From Clostridia bacterium (GTDB taxonomy: Bacteria > Bacillota > Clostridia > Oscillospirales > CAG-272): 64,000 nucleotides of DNA. How positions within the stretch are numbered: the stretch's first letter is position 1; the number at the start of each line of letters is the position of its first letter. Location: positions 248,001 to 312,000 of the forward strand of contig JAFUQU010000014.1 of the NCBI GenBank assembly GCA_017472255.1, in the 5' to 3' direction. Position numbers and translations under genes: made by a program. Below, in pieces: positions 14,886-23,297 of this stretch. Below the pieces are notes generated by a model. It was not told the DNA's origin. It worked only from the letters and a program-made list of their open reading frames with translations, and ran no database searches.

Positions 14886-15451
14886 AATTGCTGTTCGAAC
14901 TTTTCTTCACTTTCTTTGAAATCGGCCTGTTTACTTTCGGCGGCGGTTACGCCATGCTCCCGCTGATTCAGAAGGAAGTGGCGGTCAAAGGCTGGCTGAC
15001 TACCGAGGAGCTGGTCAACTTCGTGGCCATCAGCGAATCTACCCCCGGCGCTTTTGCCATCAACGTCTCGACTTACGTAGGTACCGAGCTGGCGGGCATT
15101 CCCGGCGGCATTGTTACGACGCTGGGCTGCGTAATGCCTTCCTTCATCATTATACTGATCATCACCAAATGCTTTGAGAAGTTCCAGTCCAGCAAGATCA
15201 TCAGCGGCTGTATGAGCGGTCTGAAGCCGGCGGCCATCGGTCTGATCGGATCGGCGGTTATCTCCATCGGACAGCCGGTTTTCTTCCCGGATGGTTGGAC
15301 GACTGCGGTCTTTACCACTCCCGCGTTCTGGGTATCCTTGGTTATCTTTGCTGTAATGCTTGTGCCATCCTTCAAGAAGGTTCATCCCATTGCCATCATC
15401 TGTATATCGGCGGTATTGGGTATCGCTGCGGGATATATTCTTAAACTGTAA
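14882..15451 (+). CDS. Chromate transporter, second half-size subunit (CHR family)
   Basis: 189 aa from GTG 14882, overlapping the preceding stop (GTGA), so translation is coupled. It repeats the family signature (FGGGYAMLPLIQKE, ESTPGAFAINVSTYVG) and is a diverged paralogue of its partner. Several hydrophobic segments span the chain. With the first subunit it would form the membrane heterodimer. A strong hairpin terminator follows at 15457. Confidence 0.88.
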   Translation: MKLLFELFFTFFEIGLFTFGGGYAMLPLIQKEVAVKGWLTTEELVNFVAISESTPGAFAINVSTYVGTELAGIPGGIVTTLGCVMPSFIIILIITKCFEKFQSSKIISGCMSGLKPAAIGLIGSAVISIGQPVFFPDGWTTAVFTTPAFWVSLVIFAVMLVPSFKKVHPIAIICISAVLGIAAGYILKL

Positions 15452-15456
15452 AAAGG

Positions 15457-15490
15457 GCTGCTGCATGATTTCATGCAGCAGCGTTTTATT
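15457..15490 (+). terminator. Intrinsic terminator of the chromate transporter operon
   Basis: An 11-bp perfect stem (15457-15467 with 15472-15482) and 4-nt loop is followed by GTTTTATTT. It separates this operon from the convergent ftr-like gene. Confidence 0.88.
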
Positions 15491-15521
15491 TCATGGCTCA
15501 GTCCCCAAGCTCTCGCGGCAT

Positions 15522-15719
15522 TTATTTTGCCTTATAATAGAGCAGACAGTGGCAGAAGCCTTCAAATTCGGGATCTTTGATCTGATCGCGGAATTCCTTG
15601 CACATACACTTGTATTCCTCGGTACGTGCCAGACGGCAGGGACAGTAACCGCCGGTGCGCTCCAGACCTTCCTTCACGGTTTTAACGACTTCTTCGTTGG
15701 GGTTTAATGTTATTTTCAT
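15522..15719 (-). CDS. Ferredoxin:thioredoxin reductase catalytic-subunit-like protein
   Basis: 65 aa. All six family cysteines are present in three pairs: CPC (26/28), CMC (38/40) and CHC (56/58). By analogy with plant FTR, Cys26, 38, 40 and 56 would bind a [4Fe-4S] cluster next to a redox disulfide formed by Cys28 and Cys58. Such proteins pass single electrons from ferredoxin to a disulfide. The middle pair is CMC instead of CPC, and the protein is close to the minimal catalytic core. It overlaps the TlpA-like gene by 4 nt (ATGA), so the two are co-translated, and CcdA lies just upstream of that. It is cytoplasmic. The identification rests on the Cys pattern. Confidence 0.8.
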   Translation of the reverse strand: MKITLNPNEEVVKTVKEGLERTGGYCPCRLARTEEYKCMCKEFRDQIKDPEFEGFCHCLLYYKAK

Positions 15720-16288
15720 TCGGATTCTCCTGTTAAATATTGTATATATGCTTCCAGCGTCTCGGCGGAAAGCGCGCCCACCTGCCCGCCCAGCAGCATA
15801 CCGTCCGCGTCAACCAGAACGGTCAGCGGAATCGAATACGCGCCATATGTGGAGGCCGCAGACAGCGTGGTATCATAATAGACCGGGAAGGTGTATTCGT
15901 TATCGGCGATGAATTCCTTCACGCCGTCTATCGTTTCGCGGCTTCCGTCGGTCAGGTTGATCATCAGGAACGCCACCTCGTCGGCATATTCGGCATAAGC
16001 CTCGTTGAAGTGGGGCAGCTCGGAGGTACAGGGACCGCACCATGTCGCCCAAAAGTTCAGAATTACCGGCTTACCTTCGAAATCGGACAGCTTGACTTCG
16101 TTGCCATCCCCGTCCTTCACCGTGAAATCGGGGGCTTCGGTCAGCTCCTGGGTATCGCCGTCATTGGTCGGCGATTGTGCCGAGGGCGTTGTGGGCTGAT
16201 AATACTCGGTCAGCGCCCTGTAGCCGAAAACAGCGGCGACCATCAGAATCACCAGAAGGGCAGCCAGCAGTAAAATTTTCAGTTTCAT
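15716..16288 (-). CDS. TlpA/ResA-type membrane-anchored thiol-disulfide oxidoreductase
   Basis: 190 aa. An N-terminal hydrophobic segment (about 4-22) without a lipobox anchors the protein. A Thr/Pro/Ser linker follows, then an AhpC/TSA-Redoxin thioredoxin fold with WATWCGPC (Cys84/Cys87) and the cis-Pro loop SIPLT. The domain should face outside the membrane and reduce disulfides of secreted proteins, being re-reduced by CcdA. It lies 10 nt downstream of ccdA and overlaps the ftr-like gene. Confidence 0.88.
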   Translation of the reverse strand: MKLKILLLAALLVILMVAAVFGYRALTEYYQPTTPSAQSPTNDGDTQELTEAPDFTVKDGDGNEVKLSDFEGKPVILNFWATWCGPCTSELPHFNEAYAEYADEVAFLMINLTDGSRETIDGVKEFIADNEYTFPVYYDTTLSAASTYGAYSIPLTVLVDADGMLLGGQVGALSAETLEAYIQYLTGESE

Positions 16289-16298
16289 GTTGGTTCTC

Positions 16299-16958
16299 CT
16301 ATGATAAGATTGCCAGGAAGCGGTTCAGAAGCCCGCCGACCATCAAGATGCCCACGGCGATCAGAAAGATGCCGCAGACGAGGTTGATCACCTTGTAGTG
16401 CCGCTTGATGAAGCTGAACGCGCCGTTCAGCCTGTCGATAAGCAGTGCCGACAGCAGGAACGGAATGCCCAGTCCCAGCGAGTAGGTGACGAGCAGCAGC
16501 ACCCCCTGTACCGCCGTTCCCGACGCGGATGCCAGCATCAGCGCCGAACCGAGAAATGCTCCCACACAGGGCGTCAGGCTTACCGAATAGATCACGCCGA
16601 ACAGGAAAGCGGACAATACGCCGTCCACCTTCTGTCCGCTTTTCATGCCGCCGAAGAAGGGCAGGCGGATAACCTCCAGATAGGACAGACCGAACAGAAT
16701 CACAATGACGCCGCAGACGATATTGACAATGGTGCGATGCCCCGTCAGGAACGCCCCCAGCGTTCCCGCAAACAGTCCCAGCGCGCTGAACACCACCGTA
16801 AAGCCGCCCACAAATCCCAGTGAACAAAGCAGAGTACGGCTTTTCCTCGTCTCGCCGCTGCCGCCCGCGAAATACGAAATGTAAATCGGCAGCATGGGCA
16901 GCATACAGGGCGAGATGAAGGAGATAATTCCCTCCAGAAAGGTAATCAGATACTGCAT
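16299..16958 (-). CDS. ccdA: CcdA-type transmembrane thiol-disulfide transporter
   Basis: 219 aa with about six hydrophobic helices. Both reactive cysteines are seen, Cys18 in FISPCMLPMLP and the one in SLTPCVGAFLG near the middle. CcdA moves electrons from cytoplasmic thioredoxin-like donors across the membrane to TlpA/ResA proteins. Its start codon overlaps the stop of the TldE-like gene by one base (TGATG), so it is translationally coupled to that gene. No cytochrome c or haem-lyase genes are near, so a role other than cytochrome maturation is likely. Confidence 0.88.
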   Translation of the reverse strand: MQYLITFLEGIISFISPCMLPMLPIYISYFAGGSGETRKSRTLLCSLGFVGGFTVVFSALGLFAGTLGAFLTGHRTIVNIVCGVIVILFGLSYLEVIRLPFFGGMKSGQKVDGVLSAFLFGVIYSVSLTPCVGAFLGSALMLASASGTAVQGVLLLVTYSLGLGIPFLLSALLIDRLNGAFSFIKRHYKVINLVCGIFLIAVGILMVGGLLNRFLAILS

Positions 16959-18286
16959 CAGTTCTGACCGGAAATGCTAAGCGATTTGACGCGGACGCTG
17001 CCGCAGCCGATAAGACGGTTGACCTCAAAGTCGTCGGCGATGCCCTCAATGCTGTTCATCAGGTCGAGAATGTTGCCCGAAACGACGATCAGCGTCACCG
17101 GCTCGGCCAGCTTGCCGTTACGGATGCGGTAGCCGGATGCCTGCAGGTTGAACGCGCCGGAAACCGCGTTGACGCCCGCGTGCTGACCCATCATCTGCGT
17201 GATGTACACGCCGTCGGCGATGGGAGCAAGCAGTTCCTCGTGCGTCTTTGCTTCGTCCGGGACAAGGCAGAAATTGGACGGGCGGACTCCCACCGCGCCC
17301 GAGCCTTCCTTAAAGCCGTTGCCGGTGGATTCTGCGTTCAGCATTTTCGCGGTTTTCAGGTTGTGCAGATAGGTCTTGAGTACACCCTTTTCGACGACAG
17401 TCTTTTTGAATGCGGCCACACCCTCGTCGTCGAAGGTGACACGGGCGTAAGACTGCTCCAGCAGCGGATCGTCCACCAGCGTCACGTTATCGCCGAAGAC
17501 CTTCTCGCCCACCTTGCCGCCCAGCAGCGACAGCTTTTTGATCACCGCGTCGGCGCTGAACATGGACAGGAAGCATCCCAGCAGGCTGGCAAACATCTTG
17601 TTTTCGAACACCACCGGGTACTGTCCCGATGCCATCGACTTCGCGCCGATGGCCGACAGAGGACGTTCCACCGCGCGCTCATACAGCTTGTCATAGTCGA
17701 TATCGGCGAGATTTTTCACATGGCTCACATAATAGCCCTGCTTCACGTCGCCGTCCTTCTTGATGACGGCGGCACAGCTGATCACCGCGTCCACAGCCGT
17801 GCGGGAGACCGACAGACCGTTGGAATTTTCGATGGTGATGGTTTCGGTTTCCACATCGATGGCTGCCTCGGTGGTGGAGACGAATTCGCAGCGATCCTTG
17901 CAGAGCTGCTCCATCTTTCGACAGAGGGCGATTTTATCGGCCTGCGTGAAGCTGTCGTAATCGTGGGATTCAGCGGGCAGGGGTGGATATTTGTCCGAGC
18001 CGCCGTAGATGAAATAGGGATCTTCCGATTCGATGACGCCCGCGTTTGCGATGAGGCGGCGGACGATGTTGTCGATTTCGGCGTCGGCGTCCCGCTCGAT
18101 ATAAAGGGACGCGATATGTCCGCTGCAAACGCCGCGCACATACATTTCATTTTTGGAATAAACTACGTTCTGATCCACCGCACCGTCAAAGGTGGAGATG
18201 GACGAACCCTCAGCTTCGATGTGGTAGATTTCCACCTCGGTGATATTCAGCGCCTTGCAGGCGGCTTCTAATTTCTTGAAGTTCAT
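16958..18286 (-). CDS. TldE/PmbA-like metalloprotease subunit
   Basis: 442 aa, normal for the TldD/PmbA family. Family landmarks are the N-terminal repeated sandwich and the C-terminal barrel (GSGAVGVRPSNFCLVPD, GVYITQMMGQHAGVNAVSGAFNLQASGYRIRNGK). The HExxxH zinc motif of the TldD partner is absent, as is usual for TldE/PmbA. TldD/TldE form a heterodimeric peptidase that trims peptides and matures some RiPPs and toxins. The gene starts 22 nt after tldD ends. Confidence 0.85.
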   Translation of the reverse strand: MNFKKLEAACKALNITEVEIYHIEAEGSSISTFDGAVDQNVVYSKNEMYVRGVCSGHIASLYIERDADAEIDNIVRRLIANAGVIESEDPYFIYGGSDKYPPLPAESHDYDSFTQADKIALCRKMEQLCKDRCEFVSTTEAAIDVETETITIENSNGLSVSRTAVDAVISCAAVIKKDGDVKQGYYVSHVKNLADIDYDKLYERAVERPLSAIGAKSMASGQYPVVFENKMFASLLGCFLSMFSADAVIKKLSLLGGKVGEKVFGDNVTLVDDPLLEQSYARVTFDDEGVAAFKKTVVEKGVLKTYLHNLKTAKMLNAESTGNGFKEGSGAVGVRPSNFCLVPDEAKTHEELLAPIADGVYITQMMGQHAGVNAVSGAFNLQASGYRIRNGKLAEPVTLIVVSGNILDLMNSIEGIADDFEVNRLIGCGSVRVKSLSISGQN

Positions 18287-18308
18287 GGTATAACGAACCT
18301 TTCTTTAT

Positions 18309-19709
18309 TCAGTTGTCAGTTTTTTTGCCGTTGCCGCCCACGGTCATGCCCTGGATGCGGATGGTAGGCTCGCCCACGTTGGCGGGAATCTGTCCCGATG
18401 CTGAGCCGCATACGCCGTGACCAAAGGTCTGGTTGTCGGCGATCATATCAATGTTCAGCAGAGCGTTTGCGCCGTTGCCGATGAGGGTTGCGCCGCGGAC
18501 AGGGTGGGTAATCTTTCCGTTTTCCACCATGTAGCCCTCGTTGACCGCGAAGTTGAATTCGCCCGTGACCGGGTTCACCGAGCCGCCGCCCATGGATTTG
18601 GCGAACAGACCGTATTCGGTGGCGGCGATAATTTCGTCGAAGGTGGAGGTTCCGTTGGCGATATAGGTGTTGGTCATGCGGGAAGTGGGGCTGAAACGGT
18701 AATTCTGGCGGCGGGAGGAACCGGTGGATTCCATGTTCATGCGGCGGCTGTTGCGGTCGTCGATCATGTAGCCGGTAAGGATGCCGTCCTTGATCAGCAC
18801 GTTTTTCTGCGTGGGATTGCCCTCGTCGTCGATGTTGGTGGAGCCCCATTCGTTGGGAATGGTACCGTCGTCGATGGCGGTGACAATATCGGAAGCGATT
18901 TTCTCGCCCTTCTTTCCGGTGAACACCGAAAGTCCCCGTGCCACCGAGGTGGCCTCCAGCGAATGTCCGCAGGCCTCATGGAAAAGTACGCCGCCGAAGC
19001 CGTTGTTGATGATGACCGGATAGACGCCGCCCACCATTTCAGGCGCGTCCAGCATGGCGATGCAGGCGGCGCAGACCTCCTTGGCCAGACCCTTCAGGTC
19101 TTTCTTTCGGAAGCCGTCGATGTCGAAGTTGCCGCCCACGCTGCCGCTGTTGGACTGGCTCTTATCACCGTCGCGGGCGACGGCAGTTGCTCCGATGCGC
19201 TGCTGATTGCGCATATCGTGGATGAATTTTCCCTTTGTGTTGGCAATGGTCACATATTGGGAGCAGTCGGTGAAATTGACGATGCGCTGAACAATGCGGG
19301 GATCGTAGCCGTCCATTTCGCCGTCCACCACACGCATATACGCGATTTTTTCTTCCAGCGCCACATCCTTGCTGGCGCGGTTGATCACCATATACTTTCC
19401 GGCGGCGTTCTCCTCTTTCAGCGTGAAATCGATGGCTGCCGGCTCGTCCGTATAGCTGGCGCGCAGGCTCTCGGCGAGCTTGAGCAGCCCCTCCTCCGAA
19501 CAGTCGGAGGTATAGCCGTAAACCTCCTGAAGCTCCTTGAGAATGCGGATACCCGCGCCGTAGAGATGGCTGGTGGAAGCCTGATCCACCTTGCCGCTGA
19601 TCATGGAAATGCTGCCCTTATAAGTGTCCTCGTAGAAGATTTCGGCAAAGTCCGCGCCGGTGGTCAGGCAGGCGCGCAGCACCTTGTCGGCTGTTTTGAT
19701 TGTAAGCAT
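18309..19709 (-). CDS. tldD: TldD-like zinc metalloprotease subunit
   Basis: 466 aa from ATG 19709, which has AAAGGA 6 nt before it. A longer in-frame start at 19772 is rejected for lack of a ribosome site. The catalytic zinc motif HEACGH is intact, preceded by NNGFGGVLF, and the C-terminal part reads GGNGKKTDN with the family motif CGSASGQIPANVGEPTIRIQG just before it. It pairs with the TldE-like product encoded next. The native substrate is not evident and no RiPP precursor gene was found nearby. Confidence 0.88.
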   Translation of the reverse strand: MLTIKTADKVLRACLTTGADFAEIFYEDTYKGSISMISGKVDQASTSHLYGAGIRILKELQEVYGYTSDCSEEGLLKLAESLRASYTDEPAAIDFTLKEENAAGKYMVINRASKDVALEEKIAYMRVVDGEMDGYDPRIVQRIVNFTDCSQYVTIANTKGKFIHDMRNQQRIGATAVARDGDKSQSNSGSVGGNFDIDGFRKKDLKGLAKEVCAACIAMLDAPEMVGGVYPVIINNGFGGVLFHEACGHSLEATSVARGLSVFTGKKGEKIASDIVTAIDDGTIPNEWGSTNIDDEGNPTQKNVLIKDGILTGYMIDDRNSRRMNMESTGSSRRQNYRFSPTSRMTNTYIANGTSTFDEIIAATEYGLFAKSMGGGSVNPVTGEFNFAVNEGYMVENGKITHPVRGATLIGNGANALLNIDMIADNQTFGHGVCGSASGQIPANVGEPTIRIQGMTVGGNGKKTDN

Positions 19710-19781
19710 AATGATTCCTTTCTTACGAAACGAGCACCGACCTGCATACGGGGATGTAGATCGGTGTCGCATTGTGTGATA

Positions 19782-21158
19782 TTATAAGCTGCCCACCGTT
19801 CTGGGGAAGAGCAGGGTGTCGCGAATGTTGGAAACGCCGGTGATGTACATCAGCATACGGTCAAAGCCCAGACCGAAGCCCGAGTGAGGCACGCTGCCGT
19901 ACTTGCGGGTGTCCAGATATTCGGTGTAGGATTCCAGCGGCATATTGCGGGCTTCCATGGCAGCGACCAGACGGTCGTAGTCAGCCTCACGCTCGCTGCA
20001 TCCGATAATCTCGCCGATGCCGGGCACCAGCAGATCGGTGGCGGCTACGGTCTTGCCGTCGGGATTCTGCTTCATGTAGAAGGACTTGATGGCCGCCGGG
20101 TAATCGACGACAAACAGCGGCTTCTTGAAGTATTCCTCGGTCAGGTACTTTTCATGCTCGGTCTGGAGATCGCTGCCCCATTCCACGGGATATTTGAAAT
20201 CCTTGCCGCACTTCTGGAGAATTTCCACCGCCTCGGTGTAGGTGACGCGACCGAAATCGGTCTCAACCACACGGCTCAGCTTATCCAGCAGACCCTTTTC
20301 CACCCACTGGTTGAAGAACTCCAGCTCGGTGGGGCAGTTTGCCATGACGTCGCGGATGATCGACTTGATGAAGTCCTCGGCGATTTCGATGATATCGTTG
20401 ATATCGGCGAAGCAGACCTCCGGCTCGATGTGCCAGAACTCGGCGGCGTGACGGGTTGTATTGCTGTGCTCGGCGCGGAAGGTGGGACCGAAGGTGTAGA
20501 TGCGTCCCAGACCCATGGCGGCCATTTCGCCTTCCAGCTGTGCGGAAACGGTCAGACCGGCCTTTTTGCCGAAGAAATCGTCGGCGCAGTAGGCTTCCTC
20601 GGTTTCATACTGAGCGTTCCAGGGCTGCGTAGTTACGCGGAACATTTCGCCGGCGCCCTCGCAGTCGCTGCCGGTGATAATCGGCGCGTGGATATAGCGG
20701 TAGCCGTGCTGATGGAAATAGTTGTGGATGGCGTGGGAAAGCTGGTCGCGAACGGCGAAAACAGCTTCAAAATAGCGGGTACGCACGCGCAGATGGGGAA
20801 TGGTGCGCAGGAATTCCAGCGTGTGGCGCTTTTTTTGAAGCGGGTAATCCTGAGGGCATTTGCCCAGCAGAGTGATCGATTCGGTGTCGATCTCATAGCC
20901 GTTGCGCTCGGAGGTGATGAAGCGTCCGGTGGCGGTTAGCGAGCTGCCGACAACCATGGCGTCCTTGATGGATTCCTCGGCGAGCTTCGACTTGTCGATG
21001 ATCAGCTGAATGTTGTTGAAGGCGGTGCCGTCGTTGACCTCGATAAAGGCGATGTTCTTGGAGTCGCGGGCGGTTCTGACCCAGCCGCAGATGACCACCG
21101 ACTGGTCAACGTACTGTTCGGGATGGGCGAACAGCTCTCGGATGTCTGTGTGTTTCAT
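19782..21158 (-). CDS. asnS: Asparaginyl-tRNA synthetase
   Basis: 458 aa, standard length. The N-terminal OB-fold anticodon-binding domain reads VVICGWVRTARDSKNIAFIEVNDG. The class II catalytic core follows with motif 2 (TFRAEHSNTTRHAAEFWHIEPE) and motif 3 (GFGLGFDRMLMYITG). The EPE pattern and lack of an AspRS GAD insertion favour Asn over Asp. It charges tRNA-Asn in the cytoplasm. It heads a run of co-directional genes (tldD, tldE, ccdA, tlpA, ftr-like), with 72 nt before tldD. Confidence 0.93.
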   Translation of the reverse strand: MKHTDIRELFAHPEQYVDQSVVICGWVRTARDSKNIAFIEVNDGTAFNNIQLIIDKSKLAEESIKDAMVVGSSLTATGRFITSERNGYEIDTESITLLGKCPQDYPLQKKRHTLEFLRTIPHLRVRTRYFEAVFAVRDQLSHAIHNYFHQHGYRYIHAPIITGSDCEGAGEMFRVTTQPWNAQYETEEAYCADDFFGKKAGLTVSAQLEGEMAAMGLGRIYTFGPTFRAEHSNTTRHAAEFWHIEPEVCFADINDIIEIAEDFIKSIIRDVMANCPTELEFFNQWVEKGLLDKLSRVVETDFGRVTYTEAVEILQKCGKDFKYPVEWGSDLQTEHEKYLTEEYFKKPLFVVDYPAAIKSFYMKQNPDGKTVAATDLLVPGIGEIIGCSEREADYDRLVAAMEARNMPLESYTEYLDTRKYGSVPHSGFGLGFDRMLMYITGVSNIRDTLLFPRTVGSL

Positions 21159-21189
21159 GATCTGTATATCCTTCCTGCTAAAAATAGTG

Positions 21190-21204
21190 TGCCTGATTCA
21201 GGCA
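21190..21204 (-). other. Short leader hairpin upstream of asnS
   Basis: A 15-nt near-palindrome (TGCCTG, 3-nt loop, CAGGCA) is followed on the minus strand by a short T-run in the asnS leader. A second, stronger stem lies just upstream at about 21213-21238. Together they could form an attenuator, but no T-box consensus was recognised. Confidence 0.3.
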
Positions 21205-21258
21205 TGATTGATCGGACGGCACTCTCACCTTGCCGCCCGGAAATGTCCATATATTATT

Positions 21259-21287
21259 ATTATATCACACAAATATGACCAATGCAA
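21259..21287 (-). promoter_or_regulatory. Sigma-A promoter of asnS
   Basis: On the minus strand TTGCAT (21287-21282), a 17-nt spacer, and TATAAT (21264-21259). The leader to the ATG is about 95 nt. Confidence 0.8.
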
Positions 21288-21379
21288 TACCACACGGTGA
21301 AATTCCATGAAATTTTCGGATAAAAACTGCCAATTCCAATTTTTCATCGGACATTTTCCCACGAATTTCGAATCCCCTC

Positions 21380-21408
21380 TTGCATTTATTCACACGGATG
21401 TGTATAAT
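21380..21408 (+). promoter_or_regulatory. Sigma-A promoter of the ThuA/Gfo-Idh-MocA unit
   Basis: TTGCAT (21380-21385), a 17-nt spacer, and TATAAT (21403-21408), 32 nt before the ATG at 21441. Confidence 0.85.
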
Positions 21409-21440
21409 GGTAGATAGACGAAGAAACGGAGGATAAACGT

Positions 21441-22091
21441 ATGAAAAAGGCATTGATTTTTCAGGGCGGATGGCAGGGACACAATCCCGGTTCGGTATCC
21501 GCGCACCTTGGCCGTCTGCTGGAAGCGAGGGGGATTGCCGTCGAGATTTACGGCACGCTGGACTGCCTGTCCGCCCCGGCAAAGCTGGCGGAGTACAGTT
21601 TGATTGTCCCCTGTTGGACGATGGGAACAATTCCCCACGAATACATAATCAACGTGATGAACGCCGTCCGCGCCGGAACCGGTCTTGCCGGATGTCACGG
21701 CGGAATGTGCGATGCTTTTAGAAACGATACCGAATGGCAGTTTCTGACCGGCGGACAGTGGGTGGCGCATCCAGGCAATGATGGCGTGGAATACACGGTA
21801 AATCTGCGTCTGGGGCATGAAATTACCGACGGCATGGCTGATTTCCACGTGAAGTCCGAGCAGTATTATATGCATGTGGATCCGGCGGTGAAGGTGCTGG
21901 CGACCACGGTTTTCAAGCCGTCGCCCGAAACCTACGGCGATGCGGTGGAGATGCCGGTAGTCTGGACAAAGCAGTGGGGGCGGGGAAAGGTTTTTTATTG
22001 TTCGTTGGGACACAACGCCGCGCTGTTTGAACGCACGCCCGAAGCGTCGCTACTGATGGAGCGGGGAATGCTCTGGGCAATGGGGGAGTAA
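21441..22091 (+). CDS. ThuA-like domain protein
   Basis: 216 aa, one ThuA domain of the class I glutamine amidotransferase-like fold. Landmarks are LIFQGGWQGHNPGSVS, LAGCHGGMCDAF (with the region of the nucleophile elbow), WVAHPGND, HEITDGM and GRGKVFYCSLGH. ThuA proteins take part in catabolism of trehalose and other sugars as 3-keto derivatives, often beside Gfo/Idh/MocA dehydrogenases, which is the arrangement here (58 nt to the next gene). No signal peptide. The precise reaction is not established from sequence. Confidence 0.85.
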   Translation: MKKALIFQGGWQGHNPGSVSAHLGRLLEARGIAVEIYGTLDCLSAPAKLAEYSLIVPCWTMGTIPHEYIINVMNAVRAGTGLAGCHGGMCDAFRNDTEWQFLTGGQWVAHPGNDGVEYTVNLRLGHEITDGMADFHVKSEQYYMHVDPAVKVLATTVFKPSPETYGDAVEMPVVWTKQWGRGKVFYCSLGHNAALFERTPEASLLMERGMLWAMGE

Positions 22092-22149
22092 GCTAAGATA
22101 CCGATCGGTGTCTGAAAATTGAATTTATTATATAAGGAGAACAACAATT

Positions 22150-23247
22150 ATGATGAAGGTAGGTATGGTAGGCGTTGGCTGCATCAGCGGCATCTACCTG
22201 AAGAATTTTGCGGAGACATTCAAGGAAGTGCAGCTGGTGGCAGTCTGCGACCTGATTCGCGAGCGCGCCGAGAACGCGCAGAAGAAATACAACATTCCCA
22301 AGCTGTACGATACGATGGAGGAGCTGTTTGCCGACCCCGAAATCGACATCGTGCTCAACCTCACCCGCCCCTATCAGCATTTCGACGTGTCCAAGGGCGC
22401 GCTGCTGGCGGGCAAGCACGTTTACTGCGAAAAGCCGCTGGGCATTACGCTGGCCGAAGGCGAGGAGCTGGTGAAGCTGGCCGAGGAAAAGGGACTCTGG
22501 CTGGGCGGCGCGCCCGATACGTTCATGGGTGCGGGCATTCAAACCGCGCGTAAGCTGATTGACAGCGGTCTGATCGGCGAGTTTGCGGGCGGACGTCTTG
22601 CCATGGCCGGTCACGGCATGGAGACCTGGCATCCCGACCCGGATTTCTATTATCAGCCGGGCGGCGGTCCTCTGTTTGACATGGGACCTTATTACATTAC
22701 CGCGCTGATCAACCTGATTGGCGGCGTGCGCAAGGTTTACGGCTACGGTCACATCTCCTACAAGGAGCGACTGATCACAGCCGAACCTCATGTGGGCGAG
22801 ATTATCAAGGTCAACACTCCCACCCACATTGAAAGCATCCTGACCATGGACAACGGCAAGTCGGTGTCGCTTCTGACTTCCTTCGATATCTGGCGTTCCC
22901 GTCAAACCAACATCGAAATCTACGGCACAAAGGGCACGCTGTTTGTTCCCGACCCCAATACCTTCGGCGGCGATGTCGTGTTCTTCAACGGCGAAACCAA
23001 GCAGGAGGAACACTATCCGCTGGTGTTCGATTATCATGAGAACTCCCGTCTGCTGGGGCTGGCTGACATGGCGAAAGCCATCGAGACCGGCAGAAAGGGA
23101 CGCACCACATGGCATCAGACCCTCCACGTGCTGGAGATTATGGACGCGGTGCTGAACAGCGCCAAAACCGGCGAGCCGGTGGAAATTAAGTCTCATTTCG
23201 AGCGCGAGGAGCCGATGAATCCGCTGCTCCCCCACGGTGTGCTGTAA
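22150..23247 (+). CDS. Gfo/Idh/MocA-family NAD(P)-dependent oxidoreductase
   Basis: 365 aa. The N-terminal Rossmann domain has GMVGVGCISG, and the conserved EKPLG motif follows at about residue 97. The C-terminal alpha/beta domain carries the GGGPLFDMGPYYI signature with the usual substrate-binding residues. These enzymes oxidise or reduce sugar hydroxyl groups (inositol, glucose-fructose, 3-keto-glycosides). It is the second gene behind the ThuA protein under one promoter. The substrate is unknown. Confidence 0.88.
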   Translation: MMKVGMVGVGCISGIYLKNFAETFKEVQLVAVCDLIRERAENAQKKYNIPKLYDTMEELFADPEIDIVLNLTRPYQHFDVSKGALLAGKHVYCEKPLGITLAEGEELVKLAEEKGLWLGGAPDTFMGAGIQTARKLIDSGLIGEFAGGRLAMAGHGMETWHPDPDFYYQPGGGPLFDMGPYYITALINLIGGVRKVYGYGHISYKERLITAEPHVGEIIKVNTPTHIESILTMDNGKSVSLLTSFDIWRSRQTNIEIYGTKGTLFVPDPNTFGGDVVFFNGETKQEEHYPLVFDYHENSRLLGLADMAKAIETGRKGRTTWHQTLHVLEIMDAVLNSAKTGEPVEIKSHFEREEPMNPLLPHGVL

Positions 23248-23251
23248 TCAT

Positions 23252-23297
23252 AAAAAAATACGCGGGACTGTCTGACGGCAGTCTCGCGATATTTTTT
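23252..23297. terminator. Bidirectional terminator
   Basis: A 10-bp stem with one G-U pair (23261-23270 with 23279-23288) is flanked by seven A residues on the left and six T residues on the right, so it can stop both convergent genes. It touches the last codons of the minus-strand gene. Confidence 0.85.

Noticed and set aside
15522..15719. A rubredoxin or zinc-ribbon reading of the small six-Cys protein
   Set aside because: The CPC, CMC and CHC pairs match the FTR catalytic pattern and not two CxxC knuckles.
16285..17049. A 254-codon frame overlapping ccdA in another frame
   Set aside because: The 219-aa frame has the two CcdA cysteines and membrane helices; this one is arginine-rich noise.
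17180..19787. Two long plus-strand frames opposite tldD and tldE
   Set aside because: The sense frames carry clear TldD/PmbA motifs including HEACGH; the antisense products have none.
21159..21258. A T-box riboswitch in the asnS leader
   Set aside because: Two hairpins are present, but the conserved T-box sequence and a good terminator/antiterminator pair were not found.
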